64,000 nt of DNA, taken from the NCBI RefSeq assembly GCF_900102915.1, contig NZ_FNGG01000005.1, forward strand, positions 62,001-126,000. The letters run 5' to 3'. The notes below the pieces were generated by a model. It saw only the letters and a list, made by a program, of their open reading frames with translations. It was not told where the DNA came from and did no database searches. This document shows positions 24,615 through 33,652 of the stretch, in pieces (the first letter of the stretch is position 1; each line of letters starts with the position of its first letter). A program made the translations under genes and the position numbers. The DNA is from Salinimicrobium catena. Its GTDB lineage: Bacteria; Bacteroidota; Bacteroidia; Flavobacteriales; Flavobacteriaceae.

Positions 24615-26414
24615 TTAAATCGCTTTATTTCTTTTACGCTCATTCTCGGTAAGGAAGATCTTTCTAAGACGAAGATGATTTGGAGTTACCTCCACGTATT
24701 CATCTTTCTGAATGTATTCCAGCGCCTCCTCTAAAGAGAATTTAATAGCCGGAACGATCTTCGCCTTTTCATCTGCACCCGAAGAACGTACGTTAGACAG
24801 CTTTTTGGTCTTGGTCACGTTCACCACAAGGTCATCCTGGCGTGAATTTTCCCCAATTACCTGCCCTTCGTAGATATCCTCTCCCGGATCGATAAAGAAC
24901 TTTCCTCTTTCCTGAAGTTTATCAATAGAATAAGGAATGGCGGTACCTTTTTCCATAGAAACCAAAGAACCGTTCTGGCGCTCAGGAATTCCTCCTTTTA
25001 ATGGCTGGTATTCCTTAAAGCGGTGAGCCATAATCGCTTCCCCGGCAGTAGCTGTCAACAGCTGATTTCTTAAGCCGATGATCCCGCGAGACGGAATGAT
25101 GAACTGAATGTTCATACGGTCACCTCTGGATTCCATGCTCAGCATCTCCCCTTTTCTCATGGTTACCATTTCTACAGCCTTTCCTGAAACATCCTCAGGA
25201 AGGTCAATGGTCAGCTCTTCTACCGGCTCGCATTTCACTCCGTCAATTTCCTTAATGATCACCTGCGGCTGACCTATCTGCAGCTCATAACCTTCGCGAC
25301 GCATAGTCTCGATAAGTACAGATAAATGCAGAACTCCACGCCCGTAAACCATGAATTTATCGGCACTGTCGGTCTCCTCTACCCTCAGGGCAAGGTTCTT
25401 TTCAAGCTCCTTGATAAGACGCTCCTTGATGTGTCTTGAGGTCACGAACTTTCCGTCTTTTCCGAAGAAAGGAGAATCATTGATCGTGAACAACATGCTC
25501 ATGGTAGGCTCATCAATGGCGATGGTCTTCAATCCTTCAGGGTTTTCAATATCGGCAACGGTATCACCAATTTCAAAACCTTCCAGGCCTACCAAAGCAC
25601 AAATATCTCCCGGCTGCACCTCTTCCACTTTTCTGCGGCCTAAACCTTCAAAAGTATGCAATTCCTTGATCTTTGTTTTCTTCACGCTGCCATCGCGCTT
25701 CACAAGAGAAACCTGCATTCCTTCTTTCAAAACCCCTCTTTGCAGACGACCGATGGCGATCCTTCCGGTGAAGGAAGAAAAATCCAAAGAAGTGATAAGC
25801 ATCTGTGGCGTTCCTTCTTCGATCTTTGGTGACGGAATGTGTTCGATCACCATATCAAGAAGCGGCTCGATATTCTCTGTCTGCTTTTTCCAGTCATCGC
25901 TCATCCAGTTGTTCTTGGCCGAACCGTAAACAGTCGGGAAATCCAGCTGCCATTCTTCGGCTCCAAGTTCGAACATCAGGTCAAATACCTTTTCGTGCAC
26001 CTCTTCTGGAGTACAGTTCTCCTTGTCCACTTTATTCACCACCACGCAAGGCTTCAATCCAAGGTCAATGGCTTTTTGCAGTACAAAACGGGTTTGCGGC
26101 ATAGGCCCTTCAAAAGCATCAACCAGCAGCAATACGCCGTCGGCCATGTTCAAAACCCTTTCTACTTCCCCACCAAAGTCGGCGTGACCTGGGGTGTCGA
26201 TAATATTAATTTTGGTGTCTTTATATACTACGGAAACATTCTTGGAGGTAATGGTGATCCCTCTTTCCCTTTCAAGGTCATTGTTGTCAAGGATAAGGTC
26301 TCCGGTGTTTTCATTTTCCCTGAAAAGCTGACAATGATACATGATCTTGTCTACCAGAGTGGTCTTTCCGTGGTCAACGTGCGCGATAATCGCGATGTTT
26401 TTAATAGATGTCAT
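24615..26414 (-). CDS. typA: Ribosome-associated translational GTPase TypA/BipA
   Basis: A 599-residue GTPase. G1 is AHVDHGKTTL, G2 RERGITI, G3 DTPGHADFG and G4 NKVDKEN. The BipA-specific C-terminal region includes RRDGYELQ-like MRREGYELQIGQPQVI, PSRGIIGLRNQLLTATAGEAIM and the end TPNHLRLRKIFLTENERKR. TypA acts on the ribosome in subunit assembly and in stress or cold adaptation. Length and every domain match the family. Confidence 0.96.
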   Translation of the reverse strand: MTSIKNIAIIAHVDHGKTTLVDKIMYHCQLFRENENTGDLILDNNDLERERGITITSKNVSVVYKDTKINIIDTPGHADFGGEVERVLNMADGVLLLVDAFEGPMPQTRFVLQKAIDLGLKPCVVVNKVDKENCTPEEVHEKVFDLMFELGAEEWQLDFPTVYGSAKNNWMSDDWKKQTENIEPLLDMVIEHIPSPKIEEGTPQMLITSLDFSSFTGRIAIGRLQRGVLKEGMQVSLVKRDGSVKKTKIKELHTFEGLGRRKVEEVQPGDICALVGLEGFEIGDTVADIENPEGLKTIAIDEPTMSMLFTINDSPFFGKDGKFVTSRHIKERLIKELEKNLALRVEETDSADKFMVYGRGVLHLSVLIETMRREGYELQIGQPQVIIKEIDGVKCEPVEELTIDLPEDVSGKAVEMVTMRKGEMLSMESRGDRMNIQFIIPSRGIIGLRNQLLTATAGEAIMAHRFKEYQPLKGGIPERQNGSLVSMEKGTAIPYSIDKLQERGKFFIDPGEDIYEGQVIGENSRQDDLVVNVTKTKKLSNVRSSGADEKAKIVPAIKFSLEEALEYIQKDEYVEVTPNHLRLRKIFLTENERKRNKAI

Positions 26415-26438
26415 ATAAACGCCTGATTTTTAAGGCTG

Positions 26439-26446
26439 CAAATGTA
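26439..26446 (-). promoter_or_regulatory. -7 box (TACATTTG) of typA
   Basis: Minus-strand TACATTTG fits TAnnTTTG and ends 24 bases before the typA ATG at 26414. Confidence 0.5.
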
Positions 26447-26715
26447 CGGTTATTTTTTCCGAAAAAAACAGGCAAATCTTTAAATCTTTTTATGTGATTT
26501 CCTACACATAAAATATTGATATACATTTAGTTAAGGTTAATTGCTTTGAAATCCTTCCGAAGAAAGAGAATTTAGCGCTGAGGAAAAAGCAATAAAACTG
26601 AGGTTTCTCATAATTTATGATTTGAAAATTCCATTTATGCTCAATATTCATTAACTTTAAGTCATTGAAAATAAACTTTTTACATTTTAAAGAAACCCAA
26701 TAAAACCCTCATATT

Positions 26716-27306
26716 ATGAAAAATCCTATCTCCCATAAAGTAATGATCACCCTGTTTACTGCACTCCTGTTCCTTGCGGTTCAAACAAACATATATGCCC
26801 AGGTACCCGAAAAGGCGATGCTGGAATATCCTGAGGCAGACAAGAACATGAATACGGTCAAAAAGGCCATGGAAGCCTATGAGACGGGGAACTGGGAACT
26901 CCTGCGAAATTCTGTGACCGAAGATGTGCGATTTTACAATCTGGGCAGCTTTGACAGCCTTAACCTTGACCAGACCATAGAATACTGGAAAAAAGGACGG
27001 GAAACAGCCACTCCTACCCTGGCCGAAAACCAGATCTGGCTTCCTGTTTCTGTCAAAGAAGGTCCAAGACAAGGGCAATGGGTGCTTCACTGGGGGTCAA
27101 ATACTTTAAGTTATCCCAACGGGGAATCCATTAGTTTCCCTTACCACATCGCCACCCGAATGGAAGGCGACAAGATCTCCAGGATCTATTTCTACTATGA
27201 CAATAACCGTATTATAAGGGCGATGGGCTACGCCATAGATCCGCCGCTCAAAGAAGAGGATGACGAAGGCCTGGAAGATTTCAAGCCTAACGAGAAAAGG
27301 AACTAA
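26716..27306 (+). CDS. Secreted SnoaL/NTF2-like protein
   Basis: A 196-residue exported protein with signal MKNPISHKVMITLFTALLFLAVQTNIYAQ. The body has an NTF2-like fold pattern: VKKAMEAYETGNWELLRNSVTEDVRFYNLG, WVLHWGSNTLSYPNG, then ISRIYFYYDNNRIIRAMGYAI, with an acidic C-terminal tail (LKEEDDEGLEDF). Relatives bind small ligands or act as isomerases; no catalytic set is clear here. It stands alone upstream of kdsA, which has its own promoter. Confidence 0.75.
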   Translation: MKNPISHKVMITLFTALLFLAVQTNIYAQVPEKAMLEYPEADKNMNTVKKAMEAYETGNWELLRNSVTEDVRFYNLGSFDSLNLDQTIEYWKKGRETATPTLAENQIWLPVSVKEGPRQGQWVLHWGSNTLSYPNGESISFPYHIATRMEGDKISRIYFYYDNNRIIRAMGYAIDPPLKEEDDEGLEDFKPNEKRN

Positions 27307-27348
27307 TCGGGGCTTCAGGTTTGCAGGTGTAAAGAAAGTCAAAAAAGG

Positions 27349-27356
27349 TATCTTTG
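27349..27356 (+). promoter_or_regulatory. -7 box (TATCTTTG) of kdsA
   Basis: TATCTTTG is an exact TAnnTTTG match ending 18 bases before the kdsA ATG at 27375. A TTG lies 25 bases upstream, longer than the usual spacer. Confidence 0.55.
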
Positions 27357-27374
27357 CACATAAATTGTAAAACT

Positions 27375-28196
27375 ATGAAGCTTAATAACATCCCACAGAT
27401 AAAACATTCAGATTCCGGGAATTTCTTCCTGCTCGCCGGCCCCTGTGCCATTGAAGGTGAAGAAATGGCCCTGAACATTGCCGAGACCATTCTTAAGATA
27501 ACAGATAAACTGGAGATCCCCTTCATCTTCAAAGGTTCCTTCAAAAAGGCCAATCGAAGCCGCATTGACAGTTTTACCGGAATTGGAGATGAAAAGGCGC
27601 TAAAGATCCTTCGGAAGGTTTCTGAAACTTTCAAGGTACCTACAGTAACCGATATTCATGAAAGAGCTGACGCCGCCAAGGCCGCCGAATATGTAGATGT
27701 ACTGCAGATCCCGGCTTTCCTTGTTAGACAAACCGACCTGGTAGTTGCCGCAGCCGAAACCGGAAAGGTGGTCAACCTTAAAAAAGGTCAGTTTATGAGC
27801 CCTGAAAGCATGAAACATGCCGTTACCAAAGTAACCGACTGCAATAACGAACAGGTAATGGTCACCGACCGCGGAACCATGTTCGGGTATCAGGACATGA
27901 TCGTAGATTTTAGAGGCATTCCAACCATGAGACAATTCGCGCCTACCGTTCTTGATGTGACTCATTCCCTGCAACAGCCAAACCAGAGCAGCGGGGTAAC
28001 AGGAGGAAGGCCCGATATGATCGAAACCATTGCCCGCGCAGGGATCGCTACCGGTGCAGACGGGATCTTCATCGAAACTCATTTTGATCCGTCAACGGCA
28101 AAAAGCGACGGAGCGAACATGCTGGATATACAATATCTTGAAAAGTTACTTACGAACCTTACCGCGATCAGGAAGACGATCAATTCTTTTGAATAA
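27375..28196 (+). CDS. kdsA: 3-deoxy-8-phosphooctulonate synthase
   Basis: About 273 residues. FFLLAGPCAIEGEEMAL and FIFKGSFKKANRSRIDSFTGIG are the phosphoenolpyruvate and arabinose-5-phosphate loops. PTVTDIHE, VLQIPAFLVRQTDL and KKGQFMSPESM follow. MVTDRGTMFGYQDMIVDFRGIP, DVTHSLQQPN and HFDPSTAKSDGANML complete the barrel. KdsA makes Kdo-8-phosphate for lipopolysaccharide. The open frame starts at TTG 27354, inside the promoter; ATG 27375 (MKLNNIPQIKH) is the true start. Confidence 0.95.
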   Translation: MKLNNIPQIKHSDSGNFFLLAGPCAIEGEEMALNIAETILKITDKLEIPFIFKGSFKKANRSRIDSFTGIGDEKALKILRKVSETFKVPTVTDIHERADAAKAAEYVDVLQIPAFLVRQTDLVVAAAETGKVVNLKKGQFMSPESMKHAVTKVTDCNNEQVMVTDRGTMFGYQDMIVDFRGIPTMRQFAPTVLDVTHSLQQPNQSSGVTGGRPDMIETIARAGIATGADGIFIETHFDPSTAKSDGANMLDIQYLEKLLTNLTAIRKTINSFE

Positions 28197-28207
28197 AAAA
28201 ATAAATT

Positions 28208-28425
28208 AACCCTTTCAGGGTTTGGAACCCTGAAAGGGTTATTAATTCGGCACAGATTACAAATCCGCGCCAGCTGAAATATAGAGACCCACAGGTTTTG
28301 AAAACCTGTGAGGTCTTTTTTTTACCCCTTTTAGGGTATGGAATCCTGAAAGGGTTGAGTTGATATAAAAATATTCGTGAATTCGTGACTAAAAATGCCT
28401 ACAAGGTCAAAAAGACCTTGCAGGT
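28208..28425. repeat. Cluster of four intergenic palindromes
   Basis: P1 (28208-28240) is AACCCTTTCAGGGTT, TGG, AACCCTGAAAGGGTT with 15-bp perfect arms. P2 (28286-28314) is built on CACAGGTTTT/AAAACCTGTG. P3 (28324-28356) is a decayed copy of P1. P4 (about 28401-28425) is CAAGGTC/GACCTTG. These wordings recur across Bacteroidota intergenic DNA. The stretch holds no gene. Confidence 0.75.
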
Positions 28426-28436
28426 CATTCTTAAAC

Positions 28437-28474
28437 AAAAACCCCGGTTTCCAAAAAAGGAACCGGGGTTTTCT
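28437..28474. terminator. Bidirectional terminator between kdsA and the ribonucleotide reductase
   Basis: AAAACCCCGGTTTCC pairs with GGAACCGGGGTTTT around six A. T-runs follow on both strands, serving the convergent genes. Confidence 0.88.
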
Positions 28475-28501
28475 CATTTTTATCGGGGGACAAAAATAAT
28501 A

Positions 28502-31054
28502 TTATCCGCATTTGGAGTAGCCACAGCTTTTACATACCAGGCAACCTTCAGAGAAAATGATCCCTTCAGGATCTCCACATTCGCCGCATTCCTTATCGGC
28601 TGCAGGAGTTCCGTCTGGCACGAACTGCTTCAGCGCCCTAACCACCCCTGCTTTCCAGGTGTTGATGTTCTCATCCATCAGGTTAAGGTTATTGATAAGG
28701 TCTACCACGTAAGGAATTGGCATTCCGTGGCGCAGTACCCCTGAAATCAGTTTCGCGTAGTTCCAGTATTCCTCGTTGAAGGATCTTGAAAGTCCTTCAA
28801 TGGTTACTTTATAACCGTGTTTGTCGCAGAACTGGAAGTCATATCTCGAATTCTCATCCTCGTCACGGTTCTTGATCACGTATCCTTTTTCAACCCAATT
28901 TGGCAGGTTGAAAACGTCTTCCATTTTACCGGTAAAGATCTCGTAGGGACGGTCGTGCAGCAAACCAACCACTGCCAGCCATTTCTCGTTCTCATTGTTG
29001 AAACGCACGATCTTGGCCTCCAGTTTCTTTGGTCTTTTTGGCGCGAAAGTTTCAGAAAAAACAGATTCTTTCTCCTTATTGTCTTTTTTATCTTCAGAAG
29101 AGACAAGGATCCCGCTTCGGGAACCGTCACGGTAAACTGTGATCCCTTTTAGACCTTTTCTCCAGGATTCCACGTAGATGTCACTCACCTTTTCCAGGCT
29201 CACATCTGTAGGAAGGTTGATGGTGGAGCTGATGGAGTGAGTGGTGTATTTTTGCACCAAAGCCTGCATCTCCACACGTTTTTGCCAGTCGATCTCAGGA
29301 GCTGTGGCACCGGCATAGGCGCTAAGGCTAATATCATCTTTTCCTGAAGCTTCCATCCAGGTCTTCACCTTTGGATGGTAAACTGTAAATTCTTCAAAAG
29401 CGTCTCCGGTATCATCAACAAAAGCAACTTTGGCGTTCTTTTCTGAAGGGTTCACTTTTCTTCTTCTCTTATAGGAGAGCATGAAAACCGGCTCGATTCC
29501 AGAAGAAGTCTGCGCAAGCATACTCAAACTTCCGGTTGGGGCCACTGTACTGATGGAGATGTTCCTTCTTCCGAATTTCATCATTCTTCCGTAGAGATCA
29601 GGGAATTCCCTTTTCATCATTTGCACGAATTCTGACTGCTCTTCAATGGCAGGGTCAAACACCTTAAACGGCTCTCTTGAGATCGCCATGTCAATACTAC
29701 TGTCAAATTCCCCGCGCATCTTGGTCTGCATGATCTGGTCAACCACTTCAAGAGCTTCGGCAGTGTCAAACTTCACTCCAAGAGCGGCAACAGCATCGGC
29801 AAGGGCGGTAAACCCTAACCCGGTACGCCTTCCGTTCTTACCATTTTCGGCCAAAAGTTTCCAGGTTTCCACCTCTGTTCTTTTAATGAAATCAGGCTCC
29901 TTGTCCTGACCAATCTTTCCGAGAATCTTATCAACCGCTTCCAGCTCAAGGTCTACAAGGTCATCCATCAAACGCTGAGTTTCATAGATCACTTTATAGA
30001 ATTTCTTGTGGTTGAAAGAAGCATTTTCGGTGAAAGGTTCATCCACGAAGTTGTACAGGTTCACCGCGATCAATCGGCAGGAATCTCCTCCCTGCATCGC
30101 GATCTCTGAACATGGGTTTGTAGAACTGTTTTTGAAGCCGGGATAGTAAGAAGAAGTGGAATAAGTATGTTGCTTGTCCCAGAAGATCAATCCGGGTTCT
30201 GCAGTATTATGGGCACATTTGATAATGGTATCCCAAAGTTCTTTCGCTCTTACAGTTTTCTTGTATTCAGGATCTGGGCTGTCAATTGGCCAGCGCAGGG
30301 TGAAATCGGCATCATCTGTTACGGCCTGCATGAATTCATCTGAAAGACGTACAGAAATATTAGCGCCGGTCACCTTTTTAAGGTCCTGCTTAATGGTAAT
30401 GAAATCTTCCACATCTGGGTGTGCCACGTCAATAGTGAGCATCAATGCCCCACGACGCCCGTTTTGAGCCACCTCCCGGGTGGTGTTGGAAAAACGCTCC
30501 ATGAAAGAAACCGCTCCGGTAGTTGTTCCGGCGGCATTTGAAACCAGTGCATCTTTTGGACGAAGGCCGGAAAGGTCTACTCCTACCCCGCAACGTCTTT
30601 TGAAAAGCTGCACCAGTTGCTGATCTGTGTACAGGATTCCGCCGTAAGAATCATAGACCGGCGGCACCACAACACAGTTAGACAAAGAGGCGATCATTTG
30701 ATCATTTCCCAGGGCTGCCATGACACTTCCCTGCGGAATGCTGTATTTGAAATCTTTGAAAAGCTGAAAAATTCGTTCCTCTGTTAAGGCTTCACGGGTC
30801 TTTCCGTATTCAGACAGATTTTCTTTATCCCCTGCTCTGTCTGCATATTTTGCTTCAATGCGTGCAAATTCCCTGGCCATGCGGTGGTGCATGTCATCTG
30901 GGGTCAATTCCAGGAATTTCCCATTCTTGTCCTTTACCGCATACTTGTTTATCCATGTAGTAGCAGCGAGCTCATCATTCTTGAAATATTTCAAGCATGC
31001 TTCCAGCACCTCATTGTATGTATAGGTCTGGGTACTAAATAATTCTTCAACCAT
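28502..31054 (-). CDS. nrdJ: Adenosylcobalamin-dependent (class II) ribonucleotide reductase
   Basis: An 850-residue enzyme. The substrate region has GSVMAALGNDQMIASLSNCVVVPP and FKRRCGVGVDLSGLRP. NPCSEIAMQGGDSCRLIAVNLYNFVD carries the active-site Cys/Glu. NISISTVAPTGSLSMLAQTSSGIEP and INLPTDVSLEKVSDIYVESWRKGLKGITVYRDGSR are typical of NrdJ. The C-terminus is a zinc-ribbon-like CGECG ... CLVCKSCGYSKCG. It reduces ribonucleotides using coenzyme B12. I see no B12-riboswitch box upstream and no class I NrdAB or cobalamin uptake gene in the window. Confidence 0.93.
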   Translation of the reverse strand: MVEELFSTQTYTYNEVLEACLKYFKNDELAATTWINKYAVKDKNGKFLELTPDDMHHRMAREFARIEAKYADRAGDKENLSEYGKTREALTEERIFQLFKDFKYSIPQGSVMAALGNDQMIASLSNCVVVPPVYDSYGGILYTDQQLVQLFKRRCGVGVDLSGLRPKDALVSNAAGTTTGAVSFMERFSNTTREVAQNGRRGALMLTIDVAHPDVEDFITIKQDLKKVTGANISVRLSDEFMQAVTDDADFTLRWPIDSPDPEYKKTVRAKELWDTIIKCAHNTAEPGLIFWDKQHTYSTSSYYPGFKNSSTNPCSEIAMQGGDSCRLIAVNLYNFVDEPFTENASFNHKKFYKVIYETQRLMDDLVDLELEAVDKILGKIGQDKEPDFIKRTEVETWKLLAENGKNGRRTGLGFTALADAVAALGVKFDTAEALEVVDQIMQTKMRGEFDSSIDMAISREPFKVFDPAIEEQSEFVQMMKREFPDLYGRMMKFGRRNISISTVAPTGSLSMLAQTSSGIEPVFMLSYKRRRKVNPSEKNAKVAFVDDTGDAFEEFTVYHPKVKTWMEASGKDDISLSAYAGATAPEIDWQKRVEMQALVQKYTTHSISSTINLPTDVSLEKVSDIYVESWRKGLKGITVYRDGSRSGILVSSEDKKDNKEKESVFSETFAPKRPKKLEAKIVRFNNENEKWLAVVGLLHDRPYEIFTGKMEDVFNLPNWVEKGYVIKNRDEDENSRYDFQFCDKHGYKVTIEGLSRSFNEEYWNYAKLISGVLRHGMPIPYVVDLINNLNLMDENINTWKAGVVRALKQFVPDGTPAADKECGECGDPEGIIFSEGCLVCKSCGYSKCG

Positions 31055-31363
31055 GGCAGTTTCGTTTTTGTTTCAATTAGTGGAGGGATAAAGTTATTTT
31101 AATTATTGATTTTTTGGATAAGCCCCTCCACATTGTTATTAACCAACAGCTGTTGAAAAATTTTCCGAAAGTTAAGGTTGATTTTTTTCATTCTCCTTCA
31201 GCCCTTGTCAATACTGATTTGAAGCAAAATCTCTTCCATTTTTTCACTTTAAAATAAAATTAACAACAGCTTAAAATTTTCTTTAAACTCTTGTTAAGCA
31301 GCTGTGTATTAAGGGCTTTTTAAATTAACTTCAAGTACTAACTTTCTAAAAAAACCAAAAATT
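31055..31363. other. Intergenic region between divergent nrdJ and the mechanosensitive channel
   Basis: A 309-bp AT-rich stretch without coding potential. It holds an inverted repeat GTGGAGGG (31080-31087) with CCCTCCAC (31126-31133) in the nrdJ 5' leader, and a perfect 12-bp palindrome CAACAGCTGTTG (31146-31157). Either could be a regulatory site for nrdJ. Confidence 0.5.
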
Positions 31364-32653
31364 ATGGAAACTCAGCTGGAGGATATCGGCGAGAGGATCG
31401 CCAATTTTTTACCCGATCTTTTAGGCGCGTTACTGGTCCTTTTAATAGGATGGTTGATCGCCCGGGGAATCAAAGCCCTTATTGTTAAAATGCTTCGGAA
31501 AACCTCATGGGACGAAAGGGTTTTTGGAAGTGATAATATAGAAGACACCAACGTTTTTGTGGGCAACATCTTCTATTACCTTATAATGATCATCGTTTTG
31601 CTGATCGTGCTTGAGATCCTGGGGATAAGTGAAGTGCTCACCCCTCTCGAAAACATGATCAACGAATTCCTGTTGTTCATACCCAACCTGATTGGAGCGG
31701 TTTTGATCGCCTTCATAGGTTATGTTTTGGCAAAATTTGTCGCTAACCTTATTCATATAGGCGGTGGAATCATTGACCGATGGGTAGATAAAACAGGGTT
31801 CAAGGATACAGACAAACTGGTGGACATCATAAGAAAGATCGTCTTCCTTGTGATCTTCATTCCTTTCCTTATACAGGCTTTCAACACCTTGCAACTGGAA
31901 GCCATTTCTGAACCTGCCAATGACATCCTTTACGGCTTCACCGAACTCATTGGAGAGATCGTCATTGCCGCGCTTATCCTGCTCGTATTCATCTGGGGAG
32001 GAAAGTACCTGGCGAATTTCCTGGAAGACCTGTTCAGAAGCCTGGGACTTGACCGCTCTGCGGAAAAGATCCAGATCCATAATATGATTGGAGCCGGCCA
32101 ATCTTTATCAAAATTGGTGGCCAATCTTATTTATTTCTTCCTGGTCTTCTTCGGAATCATCACTGCAGTAGAAATACTCGGCCTTTCCAGATTGACCGAA
32201 ATCTTGCATGATATTCTTGAGATCACCGGACAGATCCTCTTTGGAATCGTGATCCTGGCGATCGGAAATTACATATCGCTGTTGATCTACAATACCATGA
32301 CGCGGTCCAACAAGAACCACTTTATTGCAGGGGTGGTCAGATGGTCAACTTTAGCTTTGTTCATTGCTATTGCATTAAGAACAATGGGTATTGCCAACGA
32401 GATCGTGGAACTGGCCTTCGGACTCATTCTTGGAGCCATCGCCGTAGCTGTAGCCTTAAGTTACGGACTTGGCGGACGTGATGCCGCGGGAGAACACTTC
32501 AGGGACATCATCAAGAAGTTCAGGTCTGAAGCCTCAGACATGGAAGATCCAACCAAAAAGAAAACCGATCTACCGGGCGACAGAAGGACTCCGCCCCCAC
32601 CGGGAACTCCAAGAGATAAAGATGAACCAGATAATCCTACTCCACCCATGTAG
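31364..32653 (+). CDS. Mechanosensitive ion channel-related membrane protein (CmpX-like)
   Basis: A 429-residue protein with conserved TM-helix repeats (PF05552 type). Each repeat pairs a hydrophobic helix with LIGWLIARGIK-like ends: LPDLLGALLVLLIGWLIARG, FIPNLIGAVLIAFIGYVLAKFVANL and LILLVFIWGGKYLANF. About ten helices follow in all, ending with the MscS-like GAIAVAVALSYGLGGRDAAGEHF. The C-terminal 60 residues are a charged Pro-rich tail (RRTPPPPGTPRDKDEPD). It probably relieves osmotic stress in the inner membrane. It lacks the full MscS beta domain. Confidence 0.87.
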   Translation: METQLEDIGERIANFLPDLLGALLVLLIGWLIARGIKALIVKMLRKTSWDERVFGSDNIEDTNVFVGNIFYYLIMIIVLLIVLEILGISEVLTPLENMINEFLLFIPNLIGAVLIAFIGYVLAKFVANLIHIGGGIIDRWVDKTGFKDTDKLVDIIRKIVFLVIFIPFLIQAFNTLQLEAISEPANDILYGFTELIGEIVIAALILLVFIWGGKYLANFLEDLFRSLGLDRSAEKIQIHNMIGAGQSLSKLVANLIYFFLVFFGIITAVEILGLSRLTEILHDILEITGQILFGIVILAIGNYISLLIYNTMTRSNKNHFIAGVVRWSTLALFIAIALRTMGIANEIVELAFGLILGAIAVAVALSYGLGGRDAAGEHFRDIIKKFRSEASDMEDPTKKKTDLPGDRRTPPPPGTPRDKDEPDNPTPPM

Positions 32654-32663
32654 GAGGTGAAAA

Positions 32664-32692
32664 TAAAAAAACCGGCTTCGGCCGGTTTTTTT
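32664..32692. terminator. Bidirectional terminator with TTCG loop
   Basis: ACCGGC-TTCG-GCCGGT forms a very stable UUCG-type hairpin between an A-run and a T-run. It serves the channel gene (plus) and the phosphatase-family gene (minus). Confidence 0.92.
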
Positions 32693-32704
32693 ATATCTTG
32701 AAAA

Positions 32705-33538
32705 TTACTTCTTTAGCTTAAGCTCCACCAGTACCGGCAGATGGTCAGAAGGATATTTGAGATCTTTGGAATCGGAAAGCACCGCATATTTTTTCACCTT
32801 AAAATCGCCTTTTGACAGAAAGATATAATCTATTCGCCTGGTTACCGGTTCCTGGAATTCATAGGCGTTAAAAGTGCCTTCCGGACCAAAAACAAGGTTG
32901 GCAATCGTCTTTGAATCCTCCATATGTGCTGAAAGAAACTTCACCTCTTCGGTGTCAGGTTCCAGGTTAAGGTCACCCATTAAAACGGCGGGAAGATCCT
33001 GCTGATTGATCTCTTCCATCTTCTCAAGGATCATTCGGGAGCTTTTCTTCCTGGCCGAGGTCCCCATGTGGTCAAAATGAGTGTTGAACACCCAAAATTC
33101 ATCTTCATTCTGAACATTTCTGAACTTCGCATAAGTGCAAACCCGCGGATATGCAGCATCCCAGCCCATTGAAGGTACTGTGGGAGTCTCAGAAAGCCAG
33201 AAGGTTCCTTCTTCCAGTTTCTCAAATTTTTCGGTCTCAAAAAATATGGCGCTGAATTCCCCTTTTTGGCCACCATCCCGGCCTTCTCCAAGATATTCAT
33301 AGCCGTCGAGATTCTGCTTTATATGCTGCAGCTGTTCGAGAACCGCTTCCTGGACTCCAAAAATTCCCGGTTCGTAGAATTTGATCTGGCTGGTAAGGTG
33401 ATCCTTGCGCTGGGACCAGCTGTTCTCCCCATCGGTCTCATTAAGGTATTTGATATTATAAGTCATTATCTCCATTGTCTGGCTGTAAAGGGTTACCTGC
33501 ACAAAAAACAAAAGGATCAAAAATGTGCTCTTTTTCAT
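32705..33538 (-). CDS. Secreted endonuclease/exonuclease/phosphatase family protein
   Basis: A 277-residue protein with signal MKKSTFLILLFFVQVTLYSQ. The fold motifs are MTYNIKYL (metal Asn), FGVQEAVLEQL (metal Glu), VFNTHFDHMG (catalytic His), VLMGDLNLEPDTEE (Asp/Asn) and the C-terminal YPSDHLPVLVEL (catalytic Asp-His). The complete active-site set suggests an active phosphodiesterase, such as an extracellular nuclease or sphingomyelinase-like enzyme; the substrate is not clear. Confidence 0.9.
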   Translation of the reverse strand: MKKSTFLILLFFVQVTLYSQTMEIMTYNIKYLNETDGENSWSQRKDHLTSQIKFYEPGIFGVQEAVLEQLQHIKQNLDGYEYLGEGRDGGQKGEFSAIFFETEKFEKLEEGTFWLSETPTVPSMGWDAAYPRVCTYAKFRNVQNEDEFWVFNTHFDHMGTSARKKSSRMILEKMEEINQQDLPAVLMGDLNLEPDTEEVKFLSAHMEDSKTIANLVFGPEGTFNAYEFQEPVTRRIDYIFLSKGDFKVKKYAVLSDSKDLKYPSDHLPVLVELKLKK

Positions 33539-33627
33539 ATTTTCCTGTTTGCTTCAAAAATCGGAATTATTTCAGAAGAAAAACATTTTTAGCTCTTTTT
33601 TGGTGGGAAATACGATTTTTTTATTTT

Positions 33628-33644
33628 ACTTTGTTTTTCAAAGT
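33628..33644. promoter_or_regulatory. Palindromic operator ACTTTG-N5-CAAAGT, site 1
   Basis: ACTTTG TTTTT CAAAGT is a 17-bp dyad ending eight bases before the start of the gene at 33653 and overlapping a TTACTTTG -7-like box. An identically spaced dyad lies at 34602. The small winged-helix regulator encoded between them is the obvious candidate binder (inference). Confidence 0.6.
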
Positions 33645-33652
33645 ACTTTAAA

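Noticed and set aside
31055-31363. Cobalamin riboswitch upstream of nrdJ
   Set aside because: No recognisable B12-box in the leader on either strand; kept only as a point to test.
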